Positions 31,248-41,548 of a DNA stretch of 64,000 nucleotides are shown here, one piece after another. The notes below the pieces were generated by a model. The model was not told the origin of the DNA. It worked only from the letters and a program-made list of their open reading frames with translations, and searched no databases. The position numbers and the translations under genes were made by a program. Origin of the DNA: Yarrowia lipolytica (Eukaryota > Ascomycota > Dipodascomycetes > Dipodascales); assembly GCF_001761485.1 (NCBI RefSeq), contig NC_090774.1, forward strand, positions 2,356,001 to 2,420,000, in the 5' to 3' direction. Positions within the stretch are counted from its first letter, which is position 1, and every line of letters starts with the position of its first letter.

Positions 31248-32186
31248 TTACTGCAGTTTTCGGTAGCTGATCTTGTCCACTTTGACGTCGCCATCAATGT
31301 ACATGTACACGTAGAGCACACATACGGACCCTTGGATGTCCAGAAGACAGAATGATGGAATGGCTTCGGAGGGCTCGGTGATTTTCGTCTCCTCTCCGTT
31401 CGTCTCGGACTCCTCCTTGTTCTCAGACTCGTCCTTGCCGTCCTCATCCTTGTCCTTATCGTCCTTGTCGCCCTTAGACTCTTCCTTCTCCTTGTTCTTG
31501 CCGTCCTCGTCGTTCTTGCCGTCCTCGTTCTCGTTATCATTCTCCTCCTTACCATTCACTTCCTCCTCCTCGTCCTCCTCTACACCGTCGTCTGTATACT
31601 TTTCAACGGAGAAGGCTCCAGTGGCGGAGCCGGGAGACACAAAGAACTTGCCGTCCAACTCGAACGCCTCCACTCGATGGGCTCCGCCGCAAATGAGAAT
31701 GTCCACGTCCAGTTGACGAGCAATAATCAGCTGAGTGTCGGGATCGTGCAGAGAAAGCGTGTTGTGGGCTGCAGTGATGCCAATCTTCAGCTCGCCATGC
31801 TGCACCGTCTTGAACAGAGACAGACCGGCGTAGATCTTGGACGCATTGGTGCCTCCAGGCACCTCCAGATCCAGAGATCGAGGCAGAGAGTTGTAGATGA
31901 GCGACGAGGGCTGCGAGTCCTGGTCGCCGCGGATGAGCTGCAGGTCGGGCGAAATCGATCCCAGCCAGTCCAGCGTCTGCTTGTCGGTCAGATTGCCGAG
32001 ACACAGAACCTGGGAGATTTTGCCGGCCACCAACAGCTTTTTGAATTTCGTAGGCACGTCCTGGGTTAGTATGCCACCATCTTGGGGTCACGGGGAACTG
32101 TCACCTCCTGCCCCCTGGAATTGTGTCTAGCTACTCACAATCGCCCGGTCGGGTATATGTAGGTCTCCAATTGCCAGCACAAGCAT
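31248..32186 (-). CDS. VPS29: Retromer subunit Vps29, with acidic insert
   Basis: This metallophosphoesterase-fold scaffold of retromer binds Vps35 and supports endosome-to-Golgi recycling. The coding sequence is complement(join(31248..32060, 32139..32186)), 286 residues. Exon 1 (48 bases) encodes MLVLAIGDLHIPDRAI. The 78-base intron has a GTGAGT donor and CTAACCCAG acceptor. Metal-site equivalents are GDLHIP, LGNLTD, RGDQD, AAHN and GGAHRVEAFE; the His-to-Ala changes near the site fit a non-catalytic scaffold. After FFVSPGSATGAFS comes an extreme D/E/K/N/S segment of about 75 residues, then the conserved end SFCLLDIQGSVCVLYVYMYIDGDVKV. The S. cerevisiae protein (282 residues) also has an insert, so the length is normal for yeast. 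Confidence 0.95.
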
Positions 32187-32699
32187 GATGGGTGGGTGTG
32201 TCTTGTTGGTGTACTGTAATGTGTGAAGTTGTGCGGTGTCGATTAAAGTGATAACATGCGTGGCGGAGTCTATCAATGTGGGAGTGACATGCAGATGAGC
32301 TGAGCTGAATAGGTGAGAAAGGACTATTGAATGAAGGGTGGGAGGGGCAGACAAGAGGTATTTATATTGAAAGGTGGTGTTTGAGGTTGTCACGTGTATA
32401 CAAGAAAAAAGTGGGTTGTCGATACCGAATATCTATGAGTACTTATACTTGTCTTGTACATACTGTACCTGTAAGACATATGGACCCTCATCTACATGCA
32501 CATAGAGGGACCATCAGTATAGAAGACAAGAATTGCAAGTACTTGTACTGTACTGGTGGATTACATCGAGTCGGACCGATGTACTTGTACTTTACTGGCC
32601 CTGGCCCTGGCACTCGTACTGGTACCTACTTGCTGGAACTTCTACCTACCCTTTATTACTGACTATGTACAACTCCACTTTCCTCTCCGTCTATATGTC
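32187..32699. other. VPS29 upstream / YGR210c 3' spacer
   Basis: No gene. TATAAATA (minus, near 32355-32363) lies about 170 bases before the VPS29 ATG. The CAAGTACTTG palindrome (32536-32545) and other TTGTACT copies fill the rest. Confidence 0.5.
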
Positions 32700-33920
32700 T
32701 CAGGCCTTGGGTCCGATTTTGAAGCACAAAATGTCGTTCTTACCAACATCAACAGTGTCCTCTTCTCCCACGCGAGCTCCCCCAACACCCTCAATGGCCG
32801 TGATAGGCAGATCTCCCATGATCTTACGCACTACAGAGGCCACAGTGGATCCTCGTCGCACCAGAGTACAGTCTCTGAACACCTGGGCGCCTCCAAAGTT
32901 GTTAATGTTCTTGACAGGGTAGACGGGAACCAGCTCGAGAATGTTTGCCGCCGCCTGCAGAATCTGTACCAGGCCAGTGGATCCAAATCTATACAGAACC
33001 AGGTCTCGTACGTTTTCGACCCGCTCCTTGAGCTTGTCGTCCAGCGGCTTGAGACCGGCATCGGGAAGATCCTCGGCCGTGTCAAGAAACTCGGTGCCCT
33101 CTTCGTACTGCACGTAGCCCTGCTTGGCGAGTTTTCGGATAAACACCTCGGAAATGGCAGAAGTGAGAACCGAGGGAACATCAGGATGTCGTTTCATGAT
33201 CTTGGATACGTTCATATCGGCATCGGGATGGTCCATCTTGTTGAGAGCCAGAACGGTGGGGAACTTTTCCCTGGTGAAAGCCCGAACAACTTCACTGATC
33301 TTATCATCATCCCACTCCTCCATGGGTGGCAGAGTCAGCTTGTCGATTGCCCGATGGACAATATCCTTGTTGGATCCGTAACCGGAAAACTGATTCTGCA
33401 GTGTGTCCACAATATGGCTCTTGGTAGAGGTGTGCCTTCGAACAATAGATCCCCATTTCTCCTTGAGGTTACCTTCGATCCACCGGAAGATTTCATCCTG
33501 AAGCCATTCAATGTCATTGACAGGGTCGTAGCCTCGCGTGTTCTTGCCCTCGGCATCGGTTGTTCCTGACACGTCCACCACGTGGATCAGAGCGTCAGCA
33601 TGTCGCAAATCGTCCAGAAACTTGTTTCCCAGTCCTCGGCCCTGGTGCGCTCCCGGTACCAAACCAGCCACATCTAGCAGCATGATAGGCACGAAACGGC
33701 GTCCATCTTTACATGTGCCGTAGTTGGGCTTGCACTTCTCCTGGACCTTGAACCGCGCACAGGCACAATCTATTTGCAGGTAGCCCGTGGCCTTGTTGGG
33801 GTCGATGGTTGTGAAGGGAAACGAGCCTGTTTTGGCGGTTGCATCTGTTAGCGAGTTGAGAGTGGTCGACTTGCCGCTACTGGGCTTGCCGACGATTCCA
33901 ATTAGCGGGTCTCTGGCCAT
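32700..33920 (-). CDS. Obg-like GTPase/ATPase of the YGR210c type
   Basis: This P-loop NTPase of the OBG/YchF group, close to S. cerevisiae YGR210c and archaeal homologues, is thought to act with ribosomes. The product is 406 residues. P-loop [12 protein letters not shown] starts at residue 8. The G3 region is [16 protein letters not shown], and [16 protein letters not shown] follows. NKMDHPDAD contains the G4 NKxD. A helical insert (WGSIVRRHT) and a C-terminal TGS domain with [13 protein letters not shown] complete it. The start [17 protein letters not shown] aligns with the yeast start. The two-gene distinction from OLA1 rests on the Cys-rich stretch [19 protein letters not shown], which OLA1 lacks. 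Confidence 0.95.
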   Translation of the reverse strand: MARDPLIGIVGKPSSGKSTTLNSLTDATAKTGSFPFTTIDPNKATGYLQIDCACARFKVQEKCKPNYGTCKDGRRFVPIMLLDVAGLVPGAHQGRGLGNKFLDDLRHADALIHVVDVSGTTDAEGKNTRGYDPVNDIEWLQDEIFRWIEGNLKEKWGSIVRRHTSTKSHIVDTLQNQFSGYGSNKDIVHRAIDKLTLPPMEEWDDDKISEVVRAFTREKFPTVLALNKMDHPDADMNVSKIMKRHPDVPSVLTSAISEVFIRKLAKQGYVQYEEGTEFLDTAEDLPDAGLKPLDDKLKERVENVRDLVLYRFGSTGLVQILQAAANILELVPVYPVKNINNFGGAQVFRDCTLVRRGSTVASVVRKIMGDLPITAIEGVGGARVGEEDTVDVGKNDILCFKIGPKA

Positions 33921-34811
33921 GTTCGGGTCGTTTTGCGCCTGGTGATATGTGAGAGAGAGATGTTGCAACTCAGATGTTAGGGTAAGAACCTAGATGGAGA
34001 CAAGACAACAGTGAGTCAGCATAGCAAAGAGAGGGCATGGAAGGTATAAACAGGCTGGAGGGGCATCGGAGTCGATTTGAAAATCCCTGTTTTTTTAAAG
34101 GGCATTTTTTCAGTTGCGTTTCTGACATTTGTTACATTTTTTTTCCCCACCACCCGAAACTTTTGCTTCAATTTTTCACCTTGATACTGATCTGAAGATA
34201 AGTCTACCGGGGGTGGAAATTCGTTGAAAAATAGATGGATTCGCTCCAAAAAACACACGGAAAGGGTCATTTGTACAAGTACTTGTACTCAATACTGTTT
34301 GGAATATAGTCATCGTTGCAAATTCGTGGATATATGCATCGTCGCATTCACCGTAACCTCTCAAGTAAAAAGTCAACTATTTCCAGACAACAAGCAGACT
34401 TATTTCACAGCAAACGGAAACATAATTGTATGACAAAACATGTATATTATTGAATATTAGTTATTAAATGCTGTATTTGGTATAGAATAACGTGCCTATA
34501 AAAACTCCACCGTTTTCGGAACAGCAGATTTGGACCCCCTGCGGACTTCTCATCCCAACAAATTTCAATTAAACTAGTTAAAAAGCTAGGCTACTTGATA
34601 ACGGATGATGATTCCACGAAAAAAAACAATAAAAATAATACATTGTTGTAACAGGAACGGGCAGAGGCTCTGTACATTGTATAGATAGATTATTCGATTA
34701 CAGTACATACGCCGACAACCCTCGGACAAGGTCCTGGTGTGGGTGTCGACTACATCCATATCATACATGTATTTTAGTATTTTTACGCAACGACCTAAGT
34801 AACTAAGTAAC
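33921..34811. other. Intergenic YGR210c-RACK1
   Basis: No gene recognised. The perfect 14-base palindrome TACAAGTACTTGTA is at 34274-34287. T-rich sequence (34128-34145) precedes it. The remainder is AT-rich. Confidence 0.55.
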
Positions 34812-36483
34812 TTAAGAAGACTGCATGATCTGCCAGACTCGGATGACGTTGTCAGTGTAACCAGCAAAGAGGTTCTGGCCGTCAGCGGACCAGGTGAGGG
34901 ACAGAGCCTCGGGCTCCTTACCGTCCTCGGAGGTGGTCTGGGTCTTGAGCTCGTCAATCAGCACTCGCTTCTCCAGGTCGAAGACCTTGATGGAGGAGGA
35001 GGTGGCGGCGCAGAGCCAGTATCGGTTGGGGGAGAAGCACACGGCATGGACCTCATCACCAGCAGGGAGGGTGTAGAGGGCGGTGGAGGAGGTCAGATCC
35101 CACAGGAGGATAGAGCCGTCCTTACCGGCAGAGGCGCAGAGGGATCCATCGGGGGAGATGGTGATGGTAGACACGTATCCGGTGTGGCCGAGGTGGTCAG
35201 CCTTGAGAGTGCAGGTATCGAGGTCCCAGACCTGAGTTAGTATGTGCAATTGTATCACTAGCGATGAGCTAGCTGGATGCAAGCAGTACCAGAGCGTGGG
35301 ATTGTCAAAAGTGACCTGAGGATATGATCAAGATGTCGAAGACAGTCTCAAAAACATCCAGAGACCAAGCCCAACTTGTTCAGCACAGCATATGTTGTGG
35401 CACACATTTCAACTCCACAAAGGTCCAAACAAATCAGATAATATGGATTTTTGTCTCATAGCCTTTCGGGCTCTGAAGTAGCAAATATTCATGTTTTTCC
35501 GTTAAATCATCATGCTGTTTGGGGGCAGAACGCCCAAAATGGTATCACTTGTGAAGTTGCAAAGCCTTGGTTACACAACATGTGCGCTATGCTTTGCTCT
35601 GCTCTGCTTGTTAGTATTTGTCGTCTGATACTCACCTTGACCTTCTTGTCCCAGCCAGCAGAGATGATGGTGTTGGCGTTGGGGGAGGGCTCCTCCTCGT
35701 CCTTGGTGGCGGGGTTGAATCGGACGGTGGAAACCCAGTCCTCATGGCCCTTGTCGGTGATGGTGTACTTGCACTCGCCGATGGTGTTCCAGATCTTGAT
35801 GGTTCGGTCTCGGCCGGCAGAGACAATCTGTCGGTTGTCGGGAGAGAAAGAGACGGAAAGAACGTCACCAGTGTGGCCGACAAATCGGTCCTTGGAGACA
35901 CCGGTCTTCAGGTCCCAGACTCGGAGAGTCTTATCCCAAGAGCCGGAGATGGCGTAAGCACCGTCATGAGAGATGGCACAGTCCTGGACAATGTGGGAGT
36001 GGCCCTTAAGAGACTTTCGGGGAACACCGTAGTTGGTGTCGTCTCGGGTCAGAGACCAGACAATCAGGGACTTGTCTCGGGATCCGGACAGCAGAATGTC
36101 GGGGTTGTTGGAAGAAGTAGCGAGGGAGGTAACCCAGCCGTTGTGGCCTATGTTAGTGGAGTTTCGGGGGAGGTTTGCGCCAAGCCTGGCCACGTATGTG
36201 AATAACACGAATCAAACAAGTTGACAGTGACTGAAAAAAGAAGTGTTTTCGAAGCAATCATGGCTCTCAACCATTCAAAATGCCTTGTCTTTACAGATCA
36301 AAGCCGTTCATTGTCGCCCGTATTTGTCCTCCTTCAGTGCCAGCAGTCGATTCTGTCGTTGATTCATCCAGTCCCCAATCAATCATTCCTTCAGAGTCGA
36401 ATTGTTCCGTCGTTGTGTTCCCTCCTTCAGTAGCACTCACCCTCAAGGGTTCCTCGGAGAACAAGAAGAACGTTCTGGCTCAT
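34812..36483 (-). CDS. ASC1: RACK1/Asc1, WD40 ribosome-associated scaffold
   Basis: This seven-bladed WD40 propeller is on the 40S head near the mRNA exit and links signalling to translation and quality control. The coding sequence is complement(join(34812..35231, 35636..36147, 36441..36483)), 324 residues against 319 in S. cerevisiae. Exon 1 gives [14 protein letters not shown] plus one base. Exon 2 starts inside the Gly codon of [11 protein letters not shown], and exon 3 starts VWDLDTC. Donors are GTGAGT; acceptors are CTAACATAG and CTAACTCAG. WD units end in IVWSL, RVWDL, KIWNT, KVWDL, LLWDL, KVFDL and RVWQI. Ribosome-contact RDK (SGSRDKSL) is present. The second intron (35232-35635) holds a U24-like C/D snoRNA. 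Confidence 0.97.
35425..35522 (-). ncRNA. U24/snR24-like C/D snoRNA in RACK1 intron 2
   Basis: On the minus strand, C box ATGATGA (35507-35513) and D box CTGA (35434-35437) are closed by a perfect 7-bp stem, CCAAACA with TGTTTGG. The interior has GAATATTTGCTACTTCAGA, the guide element of U24/snR24, followed by a hairpin GCCCGAAAGGC and ATGAGAC as C'. In S. cerevisiae snR24 also lies in an intron of the RACK1 gene, so host and snoRNA agree. U24 guides 2'-O-methylation of 25S rRNA. The second U24 guide, CACCAAGATC before box D, is not seen; TCCATATTATCTGA stands there instead. Confidence 0.88.
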
Positions 36484-37918
36484 GTTGTATTATGCTAACT
36501 GGACCGTGAGAAATTTCCTGCGCGCAGTTGGAAATGACAAGATATCAAGGGCGCGGTGAAGAAGCTGCGTGAGTGGGTTGCATAATAAAGTTCGTGACCG
36601 CTTTTTCTAAACGGGAAGGTAGTCACGTGAGACAGGTCACCGGGGTTCGATTCCAGCTCCTCACAAGTGGCTTGCTTGCATTCAAAATGCACAATCGGAT
36701 GGTGGGCGACCACGACTGTCTCGAATGATGAGGAATATTCCAGGCGGCGCTTCTACAATAGCCGGGATGCTGGTTTCAGACTTCGTATTGCCATTAGAAC
36801 AAGGTAATAGCTTAACTAGGGCTGTGAATTAGACGGCAAGTCCAACTATAAGTCAAGTAGTTTCAAAGTGTAGGACGGAAAGCCCAACCAAACTAGTTAA
36901 GTATTCTGGGCAGACCAACGATGAAGCTATCAGGTGTTGGAGATGAGCGTTCAAGCAAGCGTGGTGGATTGAATAATGAGGGTTGAATAATAAGGGAAGA
37001 TGAAGGAGTTCGGCTGGAAGAACCGATGAGCACCCTCTCAGACAGCCTACAACTAACTAACGCTACCGGTACGAGAGTAGATGCTGCGCTATGGTAGGGG
37101 AAATCACTGACCAGAATACCATCAGCGCAGTCCATACCGGTTGAGGAGGCAGACTTTATACTATCTGTATCATAGAGGGAATCTGGTGTGCTACAATGTG
37201 CTCCGACATTGACCATGATTCACAATGTCTAGATCATCATGGATCAAGCTCCGAGTACATACTGTCAACTCCGGTTAACTCCGAACATTGATATCTTCAA
37301 AAGCAACAACACGATGGGCATGTTCTCGCAGGTCCAGTCCTTATGACATGTTGCGGCGGTAGTTTAGATATACGGGGGATGCTGGGTCACAGTGGACGCA
37401 CAGGCTGGTCTGAATAACGGCAACAGCTCTGCAATTGTGGATGATACTCCCCTCGAGAAGAAGGAAAAAACCTCAAGTATTGTATGTACGAGTACTTGTA
37501 CCAGATTTGTGAGTTTTACTGCTTGTAATATAACTGTTGAACGACATATTGAACCGAACCAACAGCACAAATTGTCGTGTACAACTACAAGAAGCAACCA
37601 CTTTCAACTACTTTTTACTTTTCTCACGATCATCTTCATGGAGAGACGCTACATACTGCACCAAGTCTCTCACTCGAACATGATAAATGGATGTCAAAAG
37701 TGTGAGCACATGAAGGGGGAGCAGTCAAATACACTGGGCTACTGGTACTGATACCAGTTCGTCCTGCATACCTCTCAAGAAAAGACTCTTGCCAGAGACT
37801 GTATAACAGTATGTTCAATCTCACGAAAGCCCTTACTTTCCCCGGATCAGCACCTCAGCACCAGCCAGTCCATAGTCTCATTCACAACATGCTATCATTT
37901 ATCATTACAGTATCCATT
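36484..37918. other. Intergenic RACK1-MED11
   Basis: No gene. A perfect B-box-like GGTTCGATTCC (36644-36654) lies in a degenerate tRNA-like surrounding. GTACGAGTACTTGTACCAG (37485-37503) is a copy of the dispersed motif. Other small ORFs look random. Confidence 0.5.
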
Positions 37919-38491
37919 CTAAACATCCTTCATCTCTTTATCCTTGTCCTCCTCGGCCCCCTCGGCCCCCAACATGCCCTTGATCTGGTTAATTATCTTG
38001 TCGTAGTTCTCCAATGACGTCCATTGGGCCTTGGTGTCCGTGTTAATGGGAAGCACCTTGTCGCGGCTAAAATCATTCAGTCGCTTGATTTCCTTTCGCA
38101 GTGTTGTCGACACCTCCTCCAGCGACTGTAGGAACTCAATGGAGTTGACCTTGAATGCAGATTTAAGAGAGGGCAGACCCTGTTGAATGCCCGGTTCCCA
38201 GCCCTTGTCGCCCTCCTTGAGCTCAAAGCTGTTGATATCCAGCTCCGACCGTGGAATCAGCAGATCAATCGCGTTCGACAGCGTCTCTGTCATCTTGGCA
38301 ATCTTCATATCCGTCTTGTGTAGCGATTCCAGCCGCTCAGACACCTCGTCTTGACCCATAGGAAGGGTCGCCAGATCCGTCGCGTGGCTATCGTCTAGAG
38401 TGAGCGCTCCACCCGTCGGCGTTTCCGTCGCAATCTCCATCGACTCGTCCCCCACCGCAATCGGTTCTTCCTTCTTGCCTTCGTCCGCCAT
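37919..38491 (-). CDS. Mediator subunit MED11-like
   Basis: A 190-residue acidic protein. The middle segment RLESLHKTDMKIAKMTETLSNAIDLL resembles the conserved N-terminal helix of Med11, a head-module subunit that pairs with Med22 and contacts TFIIH and Rad2. A second helical part, LKSAFKVNSIEFLQSLEEVSTTLRKEIKRLND, fits the rest of the four-helix bundle. The first about 45 residues (E/D/T-rich) and the end (EEDKDKEMKDV) are disordered and make it longer than human Med11 (117 residues); fungal forms are often extended. No transmembrane or signal segment. The assignment rests on pattern memory of one helix, so it is moderate. Confidence 0.65.
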   Translation of the reverse strand: MADEGKKEEPIAVGDESMEIATETPTGGALTLDDSHATDLATLPMGQDEVSERLESLHKTDMKIAKMTETLSNAIDLLIPRSELDINSFELKEGDKGWEPGIQQGLPSLKSAFKVNSIEFLQSLEEVSTTLRKEIKRLNDFSRDKVLPINTDTKAQWTSLENYDKIINQIKGMLGAEGAEEDKDKEMKDV

Positions 38492-38711
38492 GGTGTATGA
38501 GTGGTGATGAATGCAAGGTCAGAGTCTAAGCTAGCGATAGTGCAGACATGATGAAGAAAAGCACAAGCAGTACCATAATAGAGATGAGTGATGCCGATGG
38601 AAAGACATTTATTATGCTGCAACGACTTCCAAATCACAACTAATTAGATTAAAATCATCAAAAAAGAGACAGGAAACCACATTGTGGCGGTTCTCAAAAC
38701 AAAAAATTAAT

Positions 38712-38783
38712 TGCCATCACCCAGAATCGAACTGAGGTTTCCACGGCCACAACGTGGTGTACTAACCACTATACTATGATGGC
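38712..38783 (-). tRNA. tRNA-His (GTG)
   Basis: On the minus strand it runs GCCATCATAGTATAGTGG to GGGTGATGGCA. The acceptor stem is GCCATCA with TGATGGC. The anticodon arm is CCACG, loop TTGTGGC, CGTGG, with GTG. The T arm includes CAGTTCGATTCTG. No intron. A T6 terminator follows (A-run at 38701-38706 on the plus strand). Confidence 0.96.
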
Positions 38784-39492
38784 AGGCAATATAACTTCAG
38801 AGGCAGTCTGGACAATGATATCCAAATTCCATTGATTTTTTGGCCGATTTTTAAACCACCATTTATCTATCAGAAGAGCAAAATATGACACGATACCGAT
38901 TGGAAGTGTGATAAGAGAGTCCCAATTTCGCTTCGATAGGCTTTACGATGGGATAAACACCACAGTATCGTTGCTGTAAGGTGTTCAGCGCGGACCCTTT
39001 TCTCGCACAGTGCCCCGTGCCATGTTTGCACAGCTTTGGACGGATTGAACGTAGGCGTCGGTATAAACCTGTCCACAGTGATCATCGAAAGAACAAAGAG
39101 GGCTCATAGATTGAGAAGTAGTAGTTATAACTCCTTGATATACGTTCATAGCTGTAGTACAGTGCATAGCTGTAGTACATACAGTGGTCTCATACCTTCC
39201 CTCCACCCATATGCGATCACCATCAGCTAGAGAAGATATTCTGAGACTAGAACAAGTTGCCAGGTTTATTAATCAGATGAAAAATCGTTTACACCAGGAG
39301 TCTCACTGGTTCTATAGCTGTCGCTAGAAGTAGTCGCAAGCATACACGAAACCTCTACAAGTACATACAGTACAAGAAGTACTACCACACTCGATATCTG
39401 TTGAAGGGAGCCGACTCCATATATTCATAAATAAAAAGCCGATTGGCCAGGTCATGTGTCTGTTGAAGGATGGGTATGTGTAGTCCAGTGGT
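38784..39492. other. Intergenic tRNA-His / MXR1 flank
   Basis: No gene seen. It contains repeated ATAGCTGTAGTACA (39149-39180) and CTACAAGTACATACAGTACAAG (about 39355-39376). Confidence 0.5.
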
Positions 39493-40089
39493 CTACTTCT
39501 GAGGGGTGTTTCGGTAGAAATGGGTAGGGCACTGGTATCCACCGGGCTCCTTGAAGAGGTACTCCTGATGGTAGTCCTCGGCGTCCCACCAGTTCTGGAT
39601 GGGCTCAATGTCGGTGGCAATGGGGTCCTTGAACCACGTGTCTTGCAGCTTCTGCTTGACGCCCTCGGCAATCTTCTGCTGCTCGGACGAGTGTGTGAAG
39701 ATGGCAGATCGGTACTGCGACCCGATATCGGGGCCCTGGCCGTTGGCCTGTGTGGGGTCGTGGATCTTGAAGAAAAAGTCCACCAGCTGCTCGTAGGACA
39801 CCTTGGCGGGCTCGAACGACACCTGCAGGGCCTCAGCGTGGCCTGTGGTGCCCGAGCACACCTTTCGGTACGAAGGATCTTCCGTGTTTCCTCCCGAGTA
39901 GCCTACTTTGGCGTCCACAAGCCCCTTGTCGGCAAAGTGCTTTCTGTACATGTGTTCGACTCCCCAAAAGCAGCCCGCGGCCACGGTGAGAAGCTCCGAG
40001 GAGGCGGTGGTCTTGAGAGTGGGCGAGACGGCGGGCATTGCTGCGGTGGCGGAGGACAAATGACGGAGGAGAAGGCTTGATCTAAGCAT
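39493..40089 (-). CDS. MXR1: Peptide methionine-S-sulfoxide reductase MsrA
   Basis: This enzyme reduces the S-epimer of methionine sulfoxide in proteins using thioredoxin. The product is 198 residues. The catalytic Cys40 lies in AAGCFWGVEHMYRK. Other family motifs are GYSGGNTEDPSYRKVCSGTTGHAE, VSFEPAKVSYEQLVDFFFKIHDPT and GSQYRSAIF. The C-terminal FWDAEDYHQEY equivalent is NWWDAEDYHQEY. The first 17 residues (MLRSSLLLRHLSSATAA) resemble a mitochondrial presequence. A second Met at residue 18 (MPAVSP) would give a cytosolic form of about yeast length (181 versus 184), so one gene could serve both compartments. Confidence 0.96.
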   Translation of the reverse strand: MLRSSLLLRHLSSATAAMPAVSPTLKTTASSELLTVAAGCFWGVEHMYRKHFADKGLVDAKVGYSGGNTEDPSYRKVCSGTTGHAEALQVSFEPAKVSYEQLVDFFFKIHDPTQANGQGPDIGSQYRSAIFTHSSEQQKIAEGVKQKLQDTWFKDPIATDIEPIQNWWDAEDYHQEYLFKEPGGYQCPTHFYRNTPQK

Positions 40090-40757
40090 GGCAAGCTGGG
40101 AAAAATAGATCCGCGTCTAAAGGTAGGTTTGCCACTGTGCATAGCGTGCATGTTGGGATGCCATAGCCGGTGCAAGTTTCCGTTGCTACTTGTAAATTAC
40201 TCAGAGCCCAAATGTATGGATATGGGTCCAACAACGCAACGGCGCCAAACGGCCCTGCACATGTGGCTGGTGGGGGGCCCCTTGTATCATGTCACGTGAT
40301 GTCCGGATGGGATGAAGCGCAGTATTGTACGTACTTGTACTCAGCGCAGACACTTGAGCTCAAGCCACTATTACACCTACTTGTAGCATACTACCACCCG
40401 TGGCTTGGTGGCGTTGAAGGTAGCTGAGCTATATAGTAACTTGTACTCATATCCTACTTTACATGAAAATCCGGATTTGTCATCCAAACTGTGTTTTACC
40501 CAACCCGAGTATTGACGCAACCGCCATTTTGCGCCTCCACAGTGACCGCCCCTCCTCAGACCTGCCCTGCAGCTCTATATATCCGCCTTGAACTTCCGAC
40601 CAAAGACTAACGGTCTCCAACAAGTGGCGCATCTCCTGCAGGCTCCGAACTGGATCCACTGAACCGAGTCAACTGAGGCAGGACATCTGCACGCACCTAC
40701 AAGTTGGCAATAACCCCAACCCACAAGATCCATCCGCCATTGCAAGTCAGCATCATC
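40090..40757. other. Divergent promoter MXR1/AMMECR1
   Basis: No gene. GTACGTACTTGTACTCAGC (40328-40346) and AACTTGTACTCAT (40439-40451) belong to the dispersed motif. CTATATATCC at 40573-40582 is a TATA element, about 180 bases before the AMMECR1 ATG. Confidence 0.5.
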
Positions 40758-41360
40758 ATGGCCATCTCGCCTTCTCCGTTTGCGGCCGTGGCCTTTGAGG
40801 CTCTCTGGGCCAAATTGAACAATGCCGCCCCGCGCCCGCTGACGTACTTTGCCGAAAAGCTGTCGACCGACGTCAAATCGGTGGAGCACAAAAAGTTCCC
40901 GCTGTTTGTGACGTGGAACACGGTCGAGGCCTCCGGCGAGCACGACCTGCGGGGATGCATCGGCACGTTTGCTCCCATGGAGCTGGAAAAGGGCCTGTCT
41001 CGATTCGCCATTGAAAGCGGGCTCCACGACACCCGGTTTGCGCCCATTAGCAAGTCCGAGCTGCCCAGCCTGGAGTGCGAAGTCACGTTGCTCTCCAACT
41101 TCACCAAGGCCAACGATATCTGGGACTGGACCGTGGGAGAACACGGAATCCGAATTGCTTTCGACTACCGAGGCTCGGACTACGGAGCCACCTTCCTGCC
41201 CCATGTGGCCTCGGAGTACAACTGGACCCAGAGACAGACACTGGAGCAGCTGGTGCGAAAGGCCGGAGCTCGAGCCAAGCTGGACGATCTCGACATTGAG
41301 CTGACCAGGTACGACGGCAAGGTGTACTCCATTAACTGGGAGCAGTACAAGAATCTTTAA
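40758..41360 (+). CDS. AMMECR1-domain protein
   Basis: This is a small soluble protein of the AMMECR1 family, conserved from archaea to human; the molecular role is unknown. The product is 200 residues and consists of the domain alone. The signature LRGCIG is at residues 64-69, after FVTWNT and preceded by HKKFPLFV. Other conserved pieces are DTRFAPISKSELPSLECEVTLL, EHGIRIAFDYRGSDYGATFLP and WTQRQTLEQLVRKAG. Start chosen at the first in-frame ATG (ATGGCCATCTCG). It is next to the GlcNAc cluster but has no known link to it. Confidence 0.95.
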   Translation: MAISPSPFAAVAFEALWAKLNNAAPRPLTYFAEKLSTDVKSVEHKKFPLFVTWNTVEASGEHDLRGCIGTFAPMELEKGLSRFAIESGLHDTRFAPISKSELPSLECEVTLLSNFTKANDIWDWTVGEHGIRIAFDYRGSDYGATFLPHVASEYNWTQRQTLEQLVRKAGARAKLDDLDIELTRYDGKVYSINWEQYKNL

Positions 41361-41548
41361 CGTGCAGGATATCCTAGCGAGCCTGTAGACTATTTATATT
41401 AATTCATTATCCACTCATCACGGAGGCATTGTACTTCTACATGACACGATTAGTCACTCTATCATTATTCATTTATCGTCTATTATACAATAAGGCTATG
41501 GTTAGTATTTATCTGTTTTATGCTGTGCTCGTCGTGTGTCGTCCTCCC

